Shown: piece by piece, positions 8,886 to 16,270 of the stretch | Numbering within the stretch: position 1 is the first letter of the stretch | How the letters are laid out: each line of letters begins with the position of its first letter | Source: Paenibacillus sp. FSL H8-0048 | GTDB lineage: Bacteria > Bacillota > Bacilli > Paenibacillales > Paenibacillaceae | DNA: 64,000 nt | NCBI RefSeq assembly: GCF_038002825.1 | Contig: NZ_JBBODF010000001.1 | Location: 3,410,001-3,474,000 of the forward strand | Direction: 5' to 3' | Position numbers and translations under genes: made by a program | Notes under the pieces: model-generated | Database searches by the model: none | What the model saw: only the letters and a program-made list of their open reading frames with translations | Told to the model about the DNA's origin: nothing

Positions 8886-9659
8886 TCAATCTGTACTGCT
8901 GTTCTTCACCTTGCCCCGTTTGCGCAGCTCTTTGAGCAGGAGCACCAGGAACTGGGCATCGTCGACAAGGTATCTTTTCCATAACCGGCCCGGCTCCTGA
9001 CTAAGTCTCCAGAGCCACTCCATGCCGGTTCTCTGCATGAAATCCGGTGCCCGCTTCACTGAGCCGGACAGGAAGTCGAAGGTTGCACCCACCCCGATGG
9101 AGACCGGCGCCTGGTAGGAGGTATAGTGACGGTAGATCCACTTCTCCTGCTTCGGTGCGCCTACCCCTACGAACACGATATCGGGCTGGCTCTCGGTCAG
9201 CATCTGGATAATATGCCGGTTCTCTTCTTCGTTGTGCTCGAAGCCGTAGGAAGGCGAGTAACAGCCCACTACGTTAATGCCCGGGAAGGCGGCCTTCAGA
9301 TTCTTCGTAGCCTGCTCCGCCACTCCCTCGGCGGCACCGAGGAAGAATAACCGGTATTGCCTTTGCTCGAACGCATTGCCCAGGCGGCTGAACAGGTCCG
9401 CGCCGGACACCTTTTGCTTCAGCGGTTTGCCGAGCATTTTGGAAGCCCAGATGATCGGCATCCCGTCCGCGACTACGGCACCTGCTTCAGAGTACACTTC
9501 CCGGAACTCTTTGTCCTTGCGCAGCTTGATCACATGATCGACATTGCAGGTCAGGATGTAGGACTGGTTCCGCTCCTGAATGGTTCTGTCGATATAATCC
9601 AGCAGGTCCATGAAGTCATAGTTATCGAAATTGACATCGAACATGTTCACTTGGTTCAT
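8886..9659 (-). CDS. WecG/TagA/CpsF-family glycosyltransferase (GT26)
   Basis: Transfers a sugar (ManNAc, ManNAcA or another, depending on member) to an undecaprenyl-diphosphate-linked acceptor. The family signature runs through ILTCNVDHVIKLRKD, ADGMPIIWASKMLGKPL, RVSGADL-like KVSGADLF, and VGVGAPKQEKWIYRHY, with DFLSGSVKRAP and GMEWLWRLSQEPGRLWKRY at the C-terminus. The length of 257 residues is normal. The ATG at 9657-9659 overlaps the TGA of the upstream gene as ATGA. TagA homologues act second in teichoic acid linkage-unit synthesis, but its position between two Wzy-like genes suggests that here it serves the exopolysaccharide. Confidence 0.92.
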   Translation of the reverse strand: MNQVNMFDVNFDNYDFMDLLDYIDRTIQERNQSYILTCNVDHVIKLRKDKEFREVYSEAGAVVADGMPIIWASKMLGKPLKQKVSGADLFSRLGNAFEQRQYRLFFLGAAEGVAEQATKNLKAAFPGINVVGCYSPSYGFEHNEEENRHIIQMLTESQPDIVFVGVGAPKQEKWIYRHYTSYQAPVSIGVGATFDFLSGSVKRAPDFMQRTGMEWLWRLSQEPGRLWKRYLVDDAQFLVLLLKELRKRGKVKNSSTD

Positions 9660-11002
9660 CGTATCACTTCTTTTTGTGGGGAATCGGCCAGCTGTGAAGA
9701 TCGGTACAGGCAGTTCAGGTACCAACAGAACGGAATGATGAATTGGACCGTCGACAGCGTGTTATCCGTGAAAGAATAGATCAGAAATGCTGCAATAAAG
9801 AGCAGGAAATAAGGTTTGACCGCCGGCAAAAGAACTCTGTATACCATAATAAACACAGCGAGCAAGGACAGCAGCAGCAGGATGGCACCAACATATCCCC
9901 CATCGTAATAAAAGCGGATATATTCGTTATGCGGAACCACGAACCCTCCGTAGAGCGTTCCGTCATTCGCCACCGTTACGGCTCCAAGCCCCCGTCCCGC
10001 AAGCGGCGAATCTGACGCCTTGTTCAGGAAGTACTCCCAGGCCTCCGCCCGCCCCGACAGGTCAATTCCCGTCTCGGTCGTCCGTTCGAAGGAGCGCTTC
10101 TTGAGGTTGTCGAGCTGCATATATACCGCCGCGGTGATGACCAGCAGCGAGCACAGCAGCGGGATCAGATACTTCTTCTTCCCCTTCAGAAAAGCGCGGG
10201 AGATATCATAGAAGTAATAGAGCACCATCAGCACCAGGGCGAGAATCGGCCCGCGCGTGCCTGTGATCACCAGAATGAAGAAATTCAGCCCCAGCATGAT
10301 GTAATTGAACCGGATATACTGCGGACTGCGCTTGATCTCGATGAACGCGATTGCTACTCCCATGAAGGCCAGCATCGCCAGGTGAGGCGGAATATTGGCC
10401 CCCTGCACCCGAACCGCACCTGTGAACTCCACGGCTACCAGTGAATGTATATTCGCAGCCTGCAGCACCACGCCTATCAGCATGCTGACCAGCGGCAGCA
10501 GGGTAATGATCCGGATCTGCTTCCCGGCAACCTCCTTCTTCCAGTTGATCAGCAGAAGCACGAAGGGCAGTGACAGTCCGATGAAGGCTTTGACCGCAAT
10601 CGATGTGCTCATCTCCGGCAGCCAGATGGAGAAGCTGAAGGTGAGCAGAATCAGGGCCAGCATCGCCCATAAGGGAGGGCTGAGCTTGAACCTGAGGCCA
10701 TTCACCAGGATACACGGCACCAGCAGCATCAGAATCACCAGCTTGTAGAGCGACAGGATCTCAATACCGAACATACTCCCGCTGTACAAGAAGTTAATCG
10801 AGACCGCCGTGGTCAGCAGAACGAAATAGCTGATCAGCTCAGGGCGTGACAGGGAGGCAACCAGCAGCAGAATGAAGAATACGGCCGCTACTGCGATGAC
10901 CGGCTGGAAGATGACGGCTGTTCCGAGGAACAGTGCAGTTACGAGATAGAGCATTCCGTATGGCAGACTATTGATTTTGGTGCCCCACTCAAAATTGGTC
11001 AT
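9656..11002 (-). CDS. O-antigen polymerase/ligase-like membrane protein (Wzy)
   Basis: About 448 residues with 11-12 hydrophobic helices. The external loop contains ERTTETGIDLSGRAEAWEYF and SPLAGRGLGAVTV followed by VVPHNEYIRFYYDGGYVG. The PHN(E) after the loop is the conserved His-Asn of Wzy/WaaL proteins. It probably polymerises flipped repeat units or transfers the chain. GGGGAGG precedes the ATG at 11000-11002 (MTNFEWG); the longer frame starting at 11089 runs through the end of the neighbouring gene and is rejected. It is coupled by ATGA to the GT26 gene. In a single operon it is the better polymerase candidate by its canonical loop, but that is inference. Confidence 0.87.
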   Translation of the reverse strand: MTNFEWGTKINSLPYGMLYLVTALFLGTAVIFQPVIAVAAVFFILLLVASLSRPELISYFVLLTTAVSINFLYSGSMFGIEILSLYKLVILMLLVPCILVNGLRFKLSPPLWAMLALILLTFSFSIWLPEMSTSIAVKAFIGLSLPFVLLLINWKKEVAGKQIRIITLLPLVSMLIGVVLQAANIHSLVAVEFTGAVRVQGANIPPHLAMLAFMGVAIAFIEIKRSPQYIRFNYIMLGLNFFILVITGTRGPILALVLMVLYYFYDISRAFLKGKKKYLIPLLCSLLVITAAVYMQLDNLKKRSFERTTETGIDLSGRAEAWEYFLNKASDSPLAGRGLGAVTVANDGTLYGGFVVPHNEYIRFYYDGGYVGAILLLLSLLAVFIMVYRVLLPAVKPYFLLFIAAFLIYSFTDNTLSTVQFIIPFCWYLNCLYRSSQLADSPQKEVIR

Positions 11003-11016
11003 CGCGCGTCCTCCCC

Positions 11017-11952
11017 TCACCCCGCTGCGGATTCCCTCTTCCGGCTCCAAATCATATGGAGAGTTCCGCGAATACTCTCCAGCCGGCATTTATTCAGCAG
11101 CTTCCTTCCCTTACTGCGGGATAGAATTGAATCTGCCAGGATGTAAATCACTTTAGCGCCTGTCTTGCCCAAGAGCAGCAGATGCCCTTTCATCCCTTCA
11201 CTCTTCATAGCGTTCGATATGCCTTGGCTGTAATACCGCTTCATGATCCAGTCCTCCGTCAGCCGGTTCGCCGGAACGAAATGATCCACGGCCATCTCGG
11301 GATGATAGAGGATCGAATGTCCTTCCTGCTGCAGCTGGCTGAACAGCCAGGTCTCTTCACCCGAGAGCAGCGAATCGCCCTTGCGGCCCAGCTCCAGCGG
11401 GAACAGGCTGATATCGAACACCGGCTTGCGCATCGCCATATTGGCACCGCAAGGGTGAAGCCGCTTCGGATACTCCTTGATCCGGTTCCCCAGATCGACA
11501 ATCGTATACGGAAGCTCGAACGGCTTGATCAGCCAATCCGGACGCTTGCTCTCGAAGATCGGAGCAATCTTGCCGCCCATCGCCATCACCTCCGGCTTAT
11601 CCGCGAAGGTGTTCACAATGGTTGTAATCCAGGTCCGGCAAGGGATCGCATCATCGTCCAGGAAGGCGATGAGCTGCGATTTGGAAGCCAGAATTCCTGT
11701 GTTCCGGGCTGCAGACAGCCCTTGAACCGGCTCCAGCAGATAACGGATATCCATATCGGCACCATAGGTCTCGATGAACCCCTTAATGGCGGCCGCCGTA
11801 TCATCCGTGGACTGGTTATCCACGACGATGATTTCGGCCTGGTGCAAATTCTCCAGCGGCAGCAGCGAATGAAGAGTCTTGACCAGCAGCGCCGACCGGT
11901 TATAGGTGCATATGATAATGGAAATCTCAGGTACAGCTCCGTGTACGAACAT
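11017..11952 (-). CDS. Glycosyltransferase family 2 (GT-A fold)
   Basis: Inverting GT-A enzyme of 311 residues. It has ISIIICTYNRSALLVKTL, the nucleotide-binding EIIVVDNQSTDDT, QGLSAARNTGI and the metal-binding LIAFLDDDAIP (DDD), then GGKIAPIFESKRPDWL and a helical C-terminus with SRSKGRKLLNKCR. Three in-frame starts are close together (GTG 11961, ATG 11958, ATG 11952). AGGTGAT lies at ideal distance only for 11952 (MFVHGAVPEISI), so this is chosen. It follows the priming transferase by 24 bp, which fits a role in adding an early sugar of the repeat unit. Confidence 0.9.
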   Translation of the reverse strand: MFVHGAVPEISIIICTYNRSALLVKTLHSLLPLENLHQAEIIVVDNQSTDDTAAAIKGFIETYGADMDIRYLLEPVQGLSAARNTGILASKSQLIAFLDDDAIPCRTWITTIVNTFADKPEVMAMGGKIAPIFESKRPDWLIKPFELPYTIVDLGNRIKEYPKRLHPCGANMAMRKPVFDISLFPLELGRKGDSLLSGEETWLFSQLQQEGHSILYHPEMAVDHFVPANRLTEDWIMKRYYSQGISNAMKSEGMKGHLLLLGKTGAKVIYILADSILSRSKGRKLLNKCRLESIRGTLHMIWSRKRESAAG

Positions 11953-11976
11953 CGGCATCACCTAATTTCCATATTT

Positions 11977-12663
11977 TTAATAAGCATTCTTGGAACCGAG
12001 CAGCATCAGGCCCGTCTTGACGATAATCTTCAGATCGAGCATCGTGCTGCGCATGTGGATATACGTGAGATCCAGCTGAACCATCTCGTCGAAGCCGACG
12101 CTGTTTCTGGCATTCACCTGCCAGTAGCCGGTGCAGCCGGGGGTTACCATCAGCCGCTGCTTGTCGTATTCCGTATACTGCTCCACCTCTTCAACGAGCG
12201 GAGGACGGGGACCCACCAGACTCATATGCCCCATCAGCACGTTCCAGAGCTGCGGCAGTTCATCAATACTGGTCTTGCGCAGGAATCTTCCAATCCGGGT
12301 AATGCGGGGATCATTCTTGATCTTGAACATCGCGCCGCTTACTTCGTTATAGGCCACGAGACTCTCCTTCAGCTCCTCGGCATTAGAGACCATGGATCTG
12401 AACTTGTACATGGGGAACAGCTTCTCGTCCTTGCCGACCCGATTTTGGCGGAAGAACACCTTGCCCTTCGGATCTTCCAGCTTAATCAGGACAGCCACCA
12501 CTGCGAAGAGCGGAAGCAGGAACAGCAGCCCCAAGGCAGAGAACAAGATGTCGATGATCCGCTTCATGACCAGATAGGATTCCATTCCCTTGCTTTCTTC
12601 ACCCGAATGCAGCATGTAAAGTTTCGGCAGGACGGCCTCATAGTCTTCCGGCAGTTTTTGCAT
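11977..12663 (-). CDS. Priming sugar-phosphate transferase (bacterial sugar transferase family)
   Basis: Transfers a sugar 1-phosphate from a UDP-sugar to undecaprenyl phosphate, the first step in building the repeat unit. It is the short PglC/EpsL-like form: one membrane-associated hairpin helix ([18 protein letters not shown]) and a cytoplasmic catalytic domain with [32 protein letters not shown] (the Asp-Glu pair), SLVGPRP and [14 protein letters not shown]. About 228 residues. Two in-frame ATGs lie at 12669 and 12663; GAGGAG is properly spaced only for 12663 (MQKLPED). An 86-bp gap separates it from galU. Confidence 0.93.
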   Translation of the reverse strand: MQKLPEDYEAVLPKLYMLHSGEESKGMESYLVMKRIIDILFSALGLLFLLPLFAVVAVLIKLEDPKGKVFFRQNRVGKDEKLFPMYKFRSMVSNAEELKESLVAYNEVSGAMFKIKNDPRITRIGRFLRKTSIDELPQLWNVLMGHMSLVGPRPPLVEEVEQYTEYDKQRLMVTPGCTGYWQVNARNSVGFDEMVQLDLTYIHMRSTMLDLKIIVKTGLMLLGSKNAY

Positions 12664-12749
12664 GCTCATCTCTCCTCATTTCTCGTAAAGGTTTATGCAG
12701 TCTTACTTCTTGACTCCGGCTTGTATCGCTCACTCTCGGGGAACTGTCT

Positions 12750-13640
12750 TTAGCTGCTGATCGTGGTCTGTCCCGCTTTATTCAGCCATTCCGCCATAGC
12801 ATCCATGACCTGATAACGCAGATCTTCGCTCTCTAAGGCAAATTCCAGTGTGGTCAAAATATAACCGAGCCGCTCGCCGACATCATATCTCGTACCGTCA
12901 AAGTTATAAGCGTAGACACGTTCGCTCTGGTTCAGCTTCTGAATGGCATCCGTCAGCTGAATCTCGCCGCCTGCACCCTTCTCCTGAAGATCAAGATACT
13001 TGAAGATCTTAGGGGTAAATACATAACGGCCCATGATCGCCAGATTGGAAGGTGCCGTGCCAAGTGCCGGCTTCTCCACGAAGTTGTTCACCCGGTAGAG
13101 CTTCCCGTCCTGCAGATCCGGCTCAATAATCCCGTAGCGGTTCGTGAATTCATCCGGGATGACCTGTACCCCGATCACCGAGTTCTGAGTCTCCTCATAC
13201 TGGTCGATCAGCTGCTTCAGGCAAGGGACCTGTCCGGTTACAATATCATCGCCGAGCATCACGCCGAACGGCTCATCGCCGATGAACCGTCTGGCACACC
13301 ATACGGCGTGGCCGAGACCCTTGGGTTCCTTTTGCCGGATGTAGTGAATTTCCACCTTGGAGGACCGCTGCACCTCTTTGAGCAGTTCCAGCTTACCGTC
13401 CTCCAGCAGCCGGGATTCAAGCTCAAAGGCGTTGTCGAAATGATCCTCGATCGCCCGCTTGCCCTTACCGGTTACAATGATGATGTCTTCGATCCCGGAG
13501 GCAATGGCCTCCTCCACGATATACTGGATCGTCGGTTTGTTGATAATAGGCAGCATTTCCTTGGGCATTGCCTTGGTTGCCGGAAGGAAACGTGTGCCTA
13601 ACCCGGCCGCCGGGATAATTACCTTTTTTACCTTTTTCAT
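12750..13640 (-). CDS. galU: UTP-glucose-1-phosphate uridylyltransferase
   Basis: Makes UDP-glucose from UTP and glucose 1-phosphate, the precursor used by Ugd at the other end of this operon. The N-terminus reads [20 protein letters not shown] followed by MPKEMLPI, the G-x-G-T-R nucleotidyltransferase signature. Further motifs are [26 protein letters not shown]-like [20 protein letters not shown] and a GEIQLTDAI segment. The 296-residue length is typical of GalU/GtaB. The ATG at 13638-13640 follows GGGAGGT; the frame also opens with a GTG one codon earlier, which is badly spaced. Confidence 0.97.
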   Translation of the reverse strand: MKKVKKVIIPAAGLGTRFLPATKAMPKEMLPIINKPTIQYIVEEAIASGIEDIIIVTGKGKRAIEDHFDNAFELESRLLEDGKLELLKEVQRSSKVEIHYIRQKEPKGLGHAVWCARRFIGDEPFGVMLGDDIVTGQVPCLKQLIDQYEETQNSVIGVQVIPDEFTNRYGIIEPDLQDGKLYRVNNFVEKPALGTAPSNLAIMGRYVFTPKIFKYLDLQEKGAGGEIQLTDAIQKLNQSERVYAYNFDGTRYDVGERLGYILTTLEFALESEDLRYQVMDAMAEWLNKAGQTTISS

Positions 13641-13686
13641 CACACATACCTCCCAATAGTTTCGTTCACATTGCCGCTGTCGTGTT

Positions 13687-14328
13687 CTACTTGGTCTGGT
13701 TCATTGCTATTCCGAGAATCCTTACACCTGTCTGTTCCATGAGACCCTTCAGCTTGCGGAGAGCTTCACGCTTCGTCCGGCCGTGTCTGGCGACAATAAC
13801 CACTCCATCCGAGAGCGGGGCCAGAATCCGTGCATCGCTGTAATCGACCGCCTGCGGGGAATCCAGCAGAATGAGATCGAAGCTGGCCTTCAGCTCCCTA
13901 AGTAGCCCGGTCATTCTCTCGCTGCCGAGCAGATCCGGCGGACTGACCGTACTCACTCCGGCAGGGATGACTGCCAGATTCGCCAAGCTGCCGTATACCA
14001 GAACGTCCTTTGCTTCCTCGTAGCCGCTTAAGTAAGCTGCCAGCCCCTGGCTGCCTTCCACATCGAAGACACTATGCAGGCCGGGCTTCCGCAGGTTACA
14101 ATCCACCACTGCCACTTTCTTGCCGTCCTGTACGAAGGATACGGCCAGATTGGAGAGAATGGTGGTCTTGCCTTCGCCGCCCTCTGCTGAAGTGAAGAGC
14201 AGCACCTGACCGCCTGGTCCCTTCAGCAAGCCGAGCTGGCGGATATACGTGCGCAGCGAGCGGAAGGATTCGGACACATGCGATGACGGGTTCATATCCG
14301 CGATTAGACTTCTATTCAGCCGTAACAT
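13687..14328 (-). CDS. CpsD/CapB-family tyrosine kinase (BY-kinase) without a visible Tyr tail
   Basis: Cytoplasmic ATPase partner of the chain-length regulator. Walker A is [11 protein letters not shown] near residue 50, the Walker A' segment reads [10 protein letters not shown] (commonly DxDxRxP), and Walker B is LILLDSPQ. In BY-kinases the ATPase domain autophosphorylates a C-terminal Tyr cluster to control polymer length. This protein is 213 residues and ends [11 protein letters not shown] with no tyrosine cluster, whereas family members usually carry several Tyr after this point. The ATG overlaps the end of the upstream gene by 17 bp, and GGGGAGGG precedes it. It may be a regulator or scaffold with reduced phosphorylation. 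Confidence 0.9.
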   Translation of the reverse strand: MLRLNRSLIADMNPSSHVSESFRSLRTYIRQLGLLKGPGGQVLLFTSAEGGEGKTTILSNLAVSFVQDGKKVAVVDCNLRKPGLHSVFDVEGSQGLAAYLSGYEEAKDVLVYGSLANLAVIPAGVSTVSPPDLLGSERMTGLLRELKASFDLILLDSPQAVDYSDARILAPLSDGVVIVARHGRTKREALRKLKGLMEQTGVRILGIAMNQTK

Positions 14329-15052
14329 ATTTGCCCTCCCCTACTCTTGCCTTATCTTTATCCGTGGTGCCGAAATCGCGTTTGCGGATGGCCGGAATAC
14401 TGGCAATGACCGGAAGGCCAAGCTCGAATTCCGCTTCCTTCTCGTTTCTCAGCGTACCGTTCAGCGTCTCCATCAGCAGGATAATCCCGACCGCTGCCAT
14501 CAGTGACACCACGAAGCTAATCAGAATATTCATGGTCACCCCGCCGTTGACCGGCAGAGGCTGGGCTGCAGGATCAGCCGGAGTCAGGAAAGTTACATTA
14601 TCCAGGTTCATCAGTGCCGGCAGGCTGCGGATGAAGGTCTGCGAAACCGCGTTTACAATCGTAGCTGCGGTGCCGTAATCCTTATCCTCCACAGTCAGAT
14701 TAATCACCTGGCTTTTCTCCGAGGATTTGATCTGCAGCTTGGCAGCCAGCTGGCCCGCCGTCAGACCGAACTCGGGATGCTCCGCGATCACACTCTTCAT
14801 AATGGTTGGCGACTTCATGATTTCCTTATAGCTCTCGATGAGGTTAAGACTGAAGTTCAGTGCGTTGAGATTATTGCTCTCGGGGACATTCACAACGTTG
14901 TTGACCAGTAGCTGTCCAGAGGCGGAGTAGACGGGCGCAACGAAGTTTTTACTGACGTAGAAGGTGGTGGCGCAGGAGATAAGTACAAATACCATGATTA
15001 ACCATAATTTTTTCTTTATCAGGTTAATGTAATCCAAAATCGTCTTTTCCAC
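14312..15052 (-). CDS. Wzz/CpsC-type chain-length regulator and kinase activator
   Basis: Membrane adaptor with two transmembrane helices flanking an extracytoplasmic domain. The first is LWLIMVFVLISCATTFYVS, after the N-terminal ILDYINLIKKK; the second is NILISFVVSLMAAVGIILLM near residue 190, preceded by the Pro-rich PADPAAQPLPVNGG typical of Wzz proteins. The C-terminal cytoplasmic tail would activate CpsD. The frame extends to an ATG at 15094, but a very strong GGAAGGAGG lies just ahead of a GTG at 15050-15052, giving a 246-residue protein starting (V/M)EKTILDYIN, which matches the family start. It is the first gene of the operon. Confidence 0.92.
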   Translation of the reverse strand: MEKTILDYINLIKKKLWLIMVFVLISCATTFYVSKNFVAPVYSASGQLLVNNVVNVPESNNLNALNFSLNLIESYKEIMKSPTIMKSVIAEHPEFGLTAGQLAAKLQIKSSEKSQVINLTVEDKDYGTAATIVNAVSQTFIRSLPALMNLDNVTFLTPADPAAQPLPVNGGVTMNILISFVVSLMAAVGIILLMETLNGTLRNEKEAEFELGLPVIASIPAIRKRDFGTTDKDKARVGEGKYVTAE

Positions 15053-15211
15053 AGTAACCCTCCTTCCGCTTGTGTTCGTTTTGAAAGCAATCATGAAAGT
15101 TTCAGATGTCTTGCTTTTATTCTAACAATGCGCAGGATTTATCACATGCCCCCTAGCATCACTTTACACTTCACTTTCGAGTGACTGCGTTTGGTCCGCC
15201 AGAGGGGGTGG

Positions 15212-15242
15212 ATGGTATACTTTAGTACCATATGTCTGTAAA
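15212..15242 (-). promoter_or_regulatory. Candidate promoter of the exopolysaccharide operon with an inverted repeat
   Basis: On the minus strand TTTACA (15242-15237) and TATACC (15219-15214) are separated by 17 bp, a sigma-A-like promoter about 160 bp ahead of the first gene. The spacer and -10 are occupied by an inverted repeat ATGGTA-8 bp-TACCAT (15212-15231), which could be an operator. The promoter call is from consensus only. Confidence 0.45.
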
Positions 15243-15326
15243 AAGCTCACACCCCCGGTGATGCAATATCACCTAATTGGGAGATGGATGTTGGGGAATC
15301 TTCGCATCAGCCGCTCGTGGCTGCCT

Positions 15327-15516
15327 AATGTATGCTGTTTTCCGCATACATTTGGGTCGCGGGCCCGCTTGCGAGCACAATGTATGCTGTTTTCCGCATA
15401 CATTTGGGTCGCGGGCCCGCTTGCGAGTCCAATGTATGCTGTTTTCTGCATACATTTGGGTCGCGGGCCCGCTTGCGAGTCCAATGTATGCTGTTTTCCG
15501 CATACATTTGGGCCGC
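15327..15516 (+). repeat. Tandem hairpin array, 52-bp period, 3.6 copies
   Basis: Four units start at 15327, 15379, 15431 and 15483, exactly 52 bp apart. Each has the hairpin TGTATGC-8 nt-GCATACA followed by a GC-rich linker with GCGGGCCCGC, itself a palindrome. Units are nearly identical, differing at a few linker bases and one loop base. The array lies between the response regulator terminator and the exopolysaccharide promoter. Small open frames through it are translations of the repeat and are not called. Related arrays are at 21612 and 40182. Confidence 0.92.
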
Positions 15517-15552
15517 ACTGGTAATCTCCCCCTTCATTGATTTCCCGGAACG

Positions 15553-15582
15553 CAAAAAAACACGGACAACGTGGTCCGTGCT
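15553..15582 (-). terminator. Intrinsic terminator of the two-component operon
   Basis: On the minus strand CACGGAC pairs with GTCCGTG (15561-15567 with 15574-15580) and is followed by a run of seven T. It lies about 30 bp after the stop of the response regulator gene. Confidence 0.85.
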
Positions 15583-15611
15583 CCGTCCCCGATCATTCAC
15601 AGGGATGATTA

Positions 15612-16247
15612 TTAATCGTATGACATCTCATATTTGGTAAGCCCGACCGCATTGGCGTATAAGGCCGCCTGCGTCCGGTCCGCCACCTGCAGCTTCGCCA
15701 GAATCTGGCTGACATGCTTCTTGACGGTGAATTCGCTGATGAACAGGCGTGAAGCAATCTCGCGGTTGCAGGCCCCCTGTCCCAGCTCGATCAGAACTTC
15801 CTTCTCTTTGGGTGTAAGCTCATCCGTCGGACTGCTGCCGCTCATGCGCATCTTATCTTCCATCAGGCCAGGATCGTAATACTTCCTGCCCTTGTGGACC
15901 AGTTGAATTGCAAACAGCAATTCCTCAGGCAGAGCTTCCTTCAGTACGTAACCGTCTACCAGCACTTCCTCCGCCTTCAGGAAATCTTCCCGGCTGGCTG
16001 AGGACGTAAGCAGGATGAACTTGCATGAGAATCCCCGCACGCGTGCTTCCTTGATAATATCCAGGCCCGATTCATCGGCAAGCTTCAGATCAATCAGCAC
16101 AAGATCAGGCTGTATCTCCTCAATGACGAGAAGAGCTTCTTGGCCATTCGTTGCTTCGCCGGCAAACTGCAGATTGGACTGCATCGATATCACAGATGCC
16201 AATCCTCTTCTCACCAAAGGGTGATCATCAACAATGACGATTTTCAC
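15612..16247 (-). CDS. NarL/LuxR-family response regulator
   Basis: DNA-binding response regulator of 211 residues. The receiver domain has acidic residues in IVDDHP, the phospho-acceptor Asp in PDLVLIDLKL (about residue 53), the switch Thr/Ser in ILLTSSAS and the Lys in GYVLKEA. The C-terminal LuxR-type helix-turn-helix runs LTPKEKEVLIELGQG, then NREIASRLFISEFTVKKHV. The start is GTG at 16245-16247, supported by GGAGGTCG. It is encoded 23 bp after the histidine kinase with no terminator between, so the two form an operon. The regulated genes are not evident; the exopolysaccharide operon next door is a possible target. Confidence 0.95.
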   Translation of the reverse strand: MKIVIVDDHPLVRRGLASVISMQSNLQFAGEATNGQEALLVIEEIQPDLVLIDLKLADESGLDIIKEARVRGFSCKFILLTSSASREDFLKAEEVLVDGYVLKEALPEELLFAIQLVHKGRKYYDPGLMEDKMRMSGSSPTDELTPKEKEVLIELGQGACNREIASRLFISEFTVKKHVSQILAKLQVADRTQAALYANAVGLTKYEMSYD

Positions 16248-16270
16248 TTGAACGACCTCCTGCCTAAAGT

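Noticed and set aside
15327..15516. CRISPR-like appearance of regular repeats
   Set aside because: The linkers between hairpins are themselves near-identical, so there are no unique spacers; no cas genes are present.
15258..15640. Several open frames of 70-100 codons on both strands through the 52-bp array, giving repeated peptides such as MYAVFRIHLGRG
   Set aside because: They exist because 52-bp units without stops shift frame; all frames on both strands are equally open, there is no ribosome site, and the same happens at the 40182 array. The hairpin DNA is conserved and the peptides are not.
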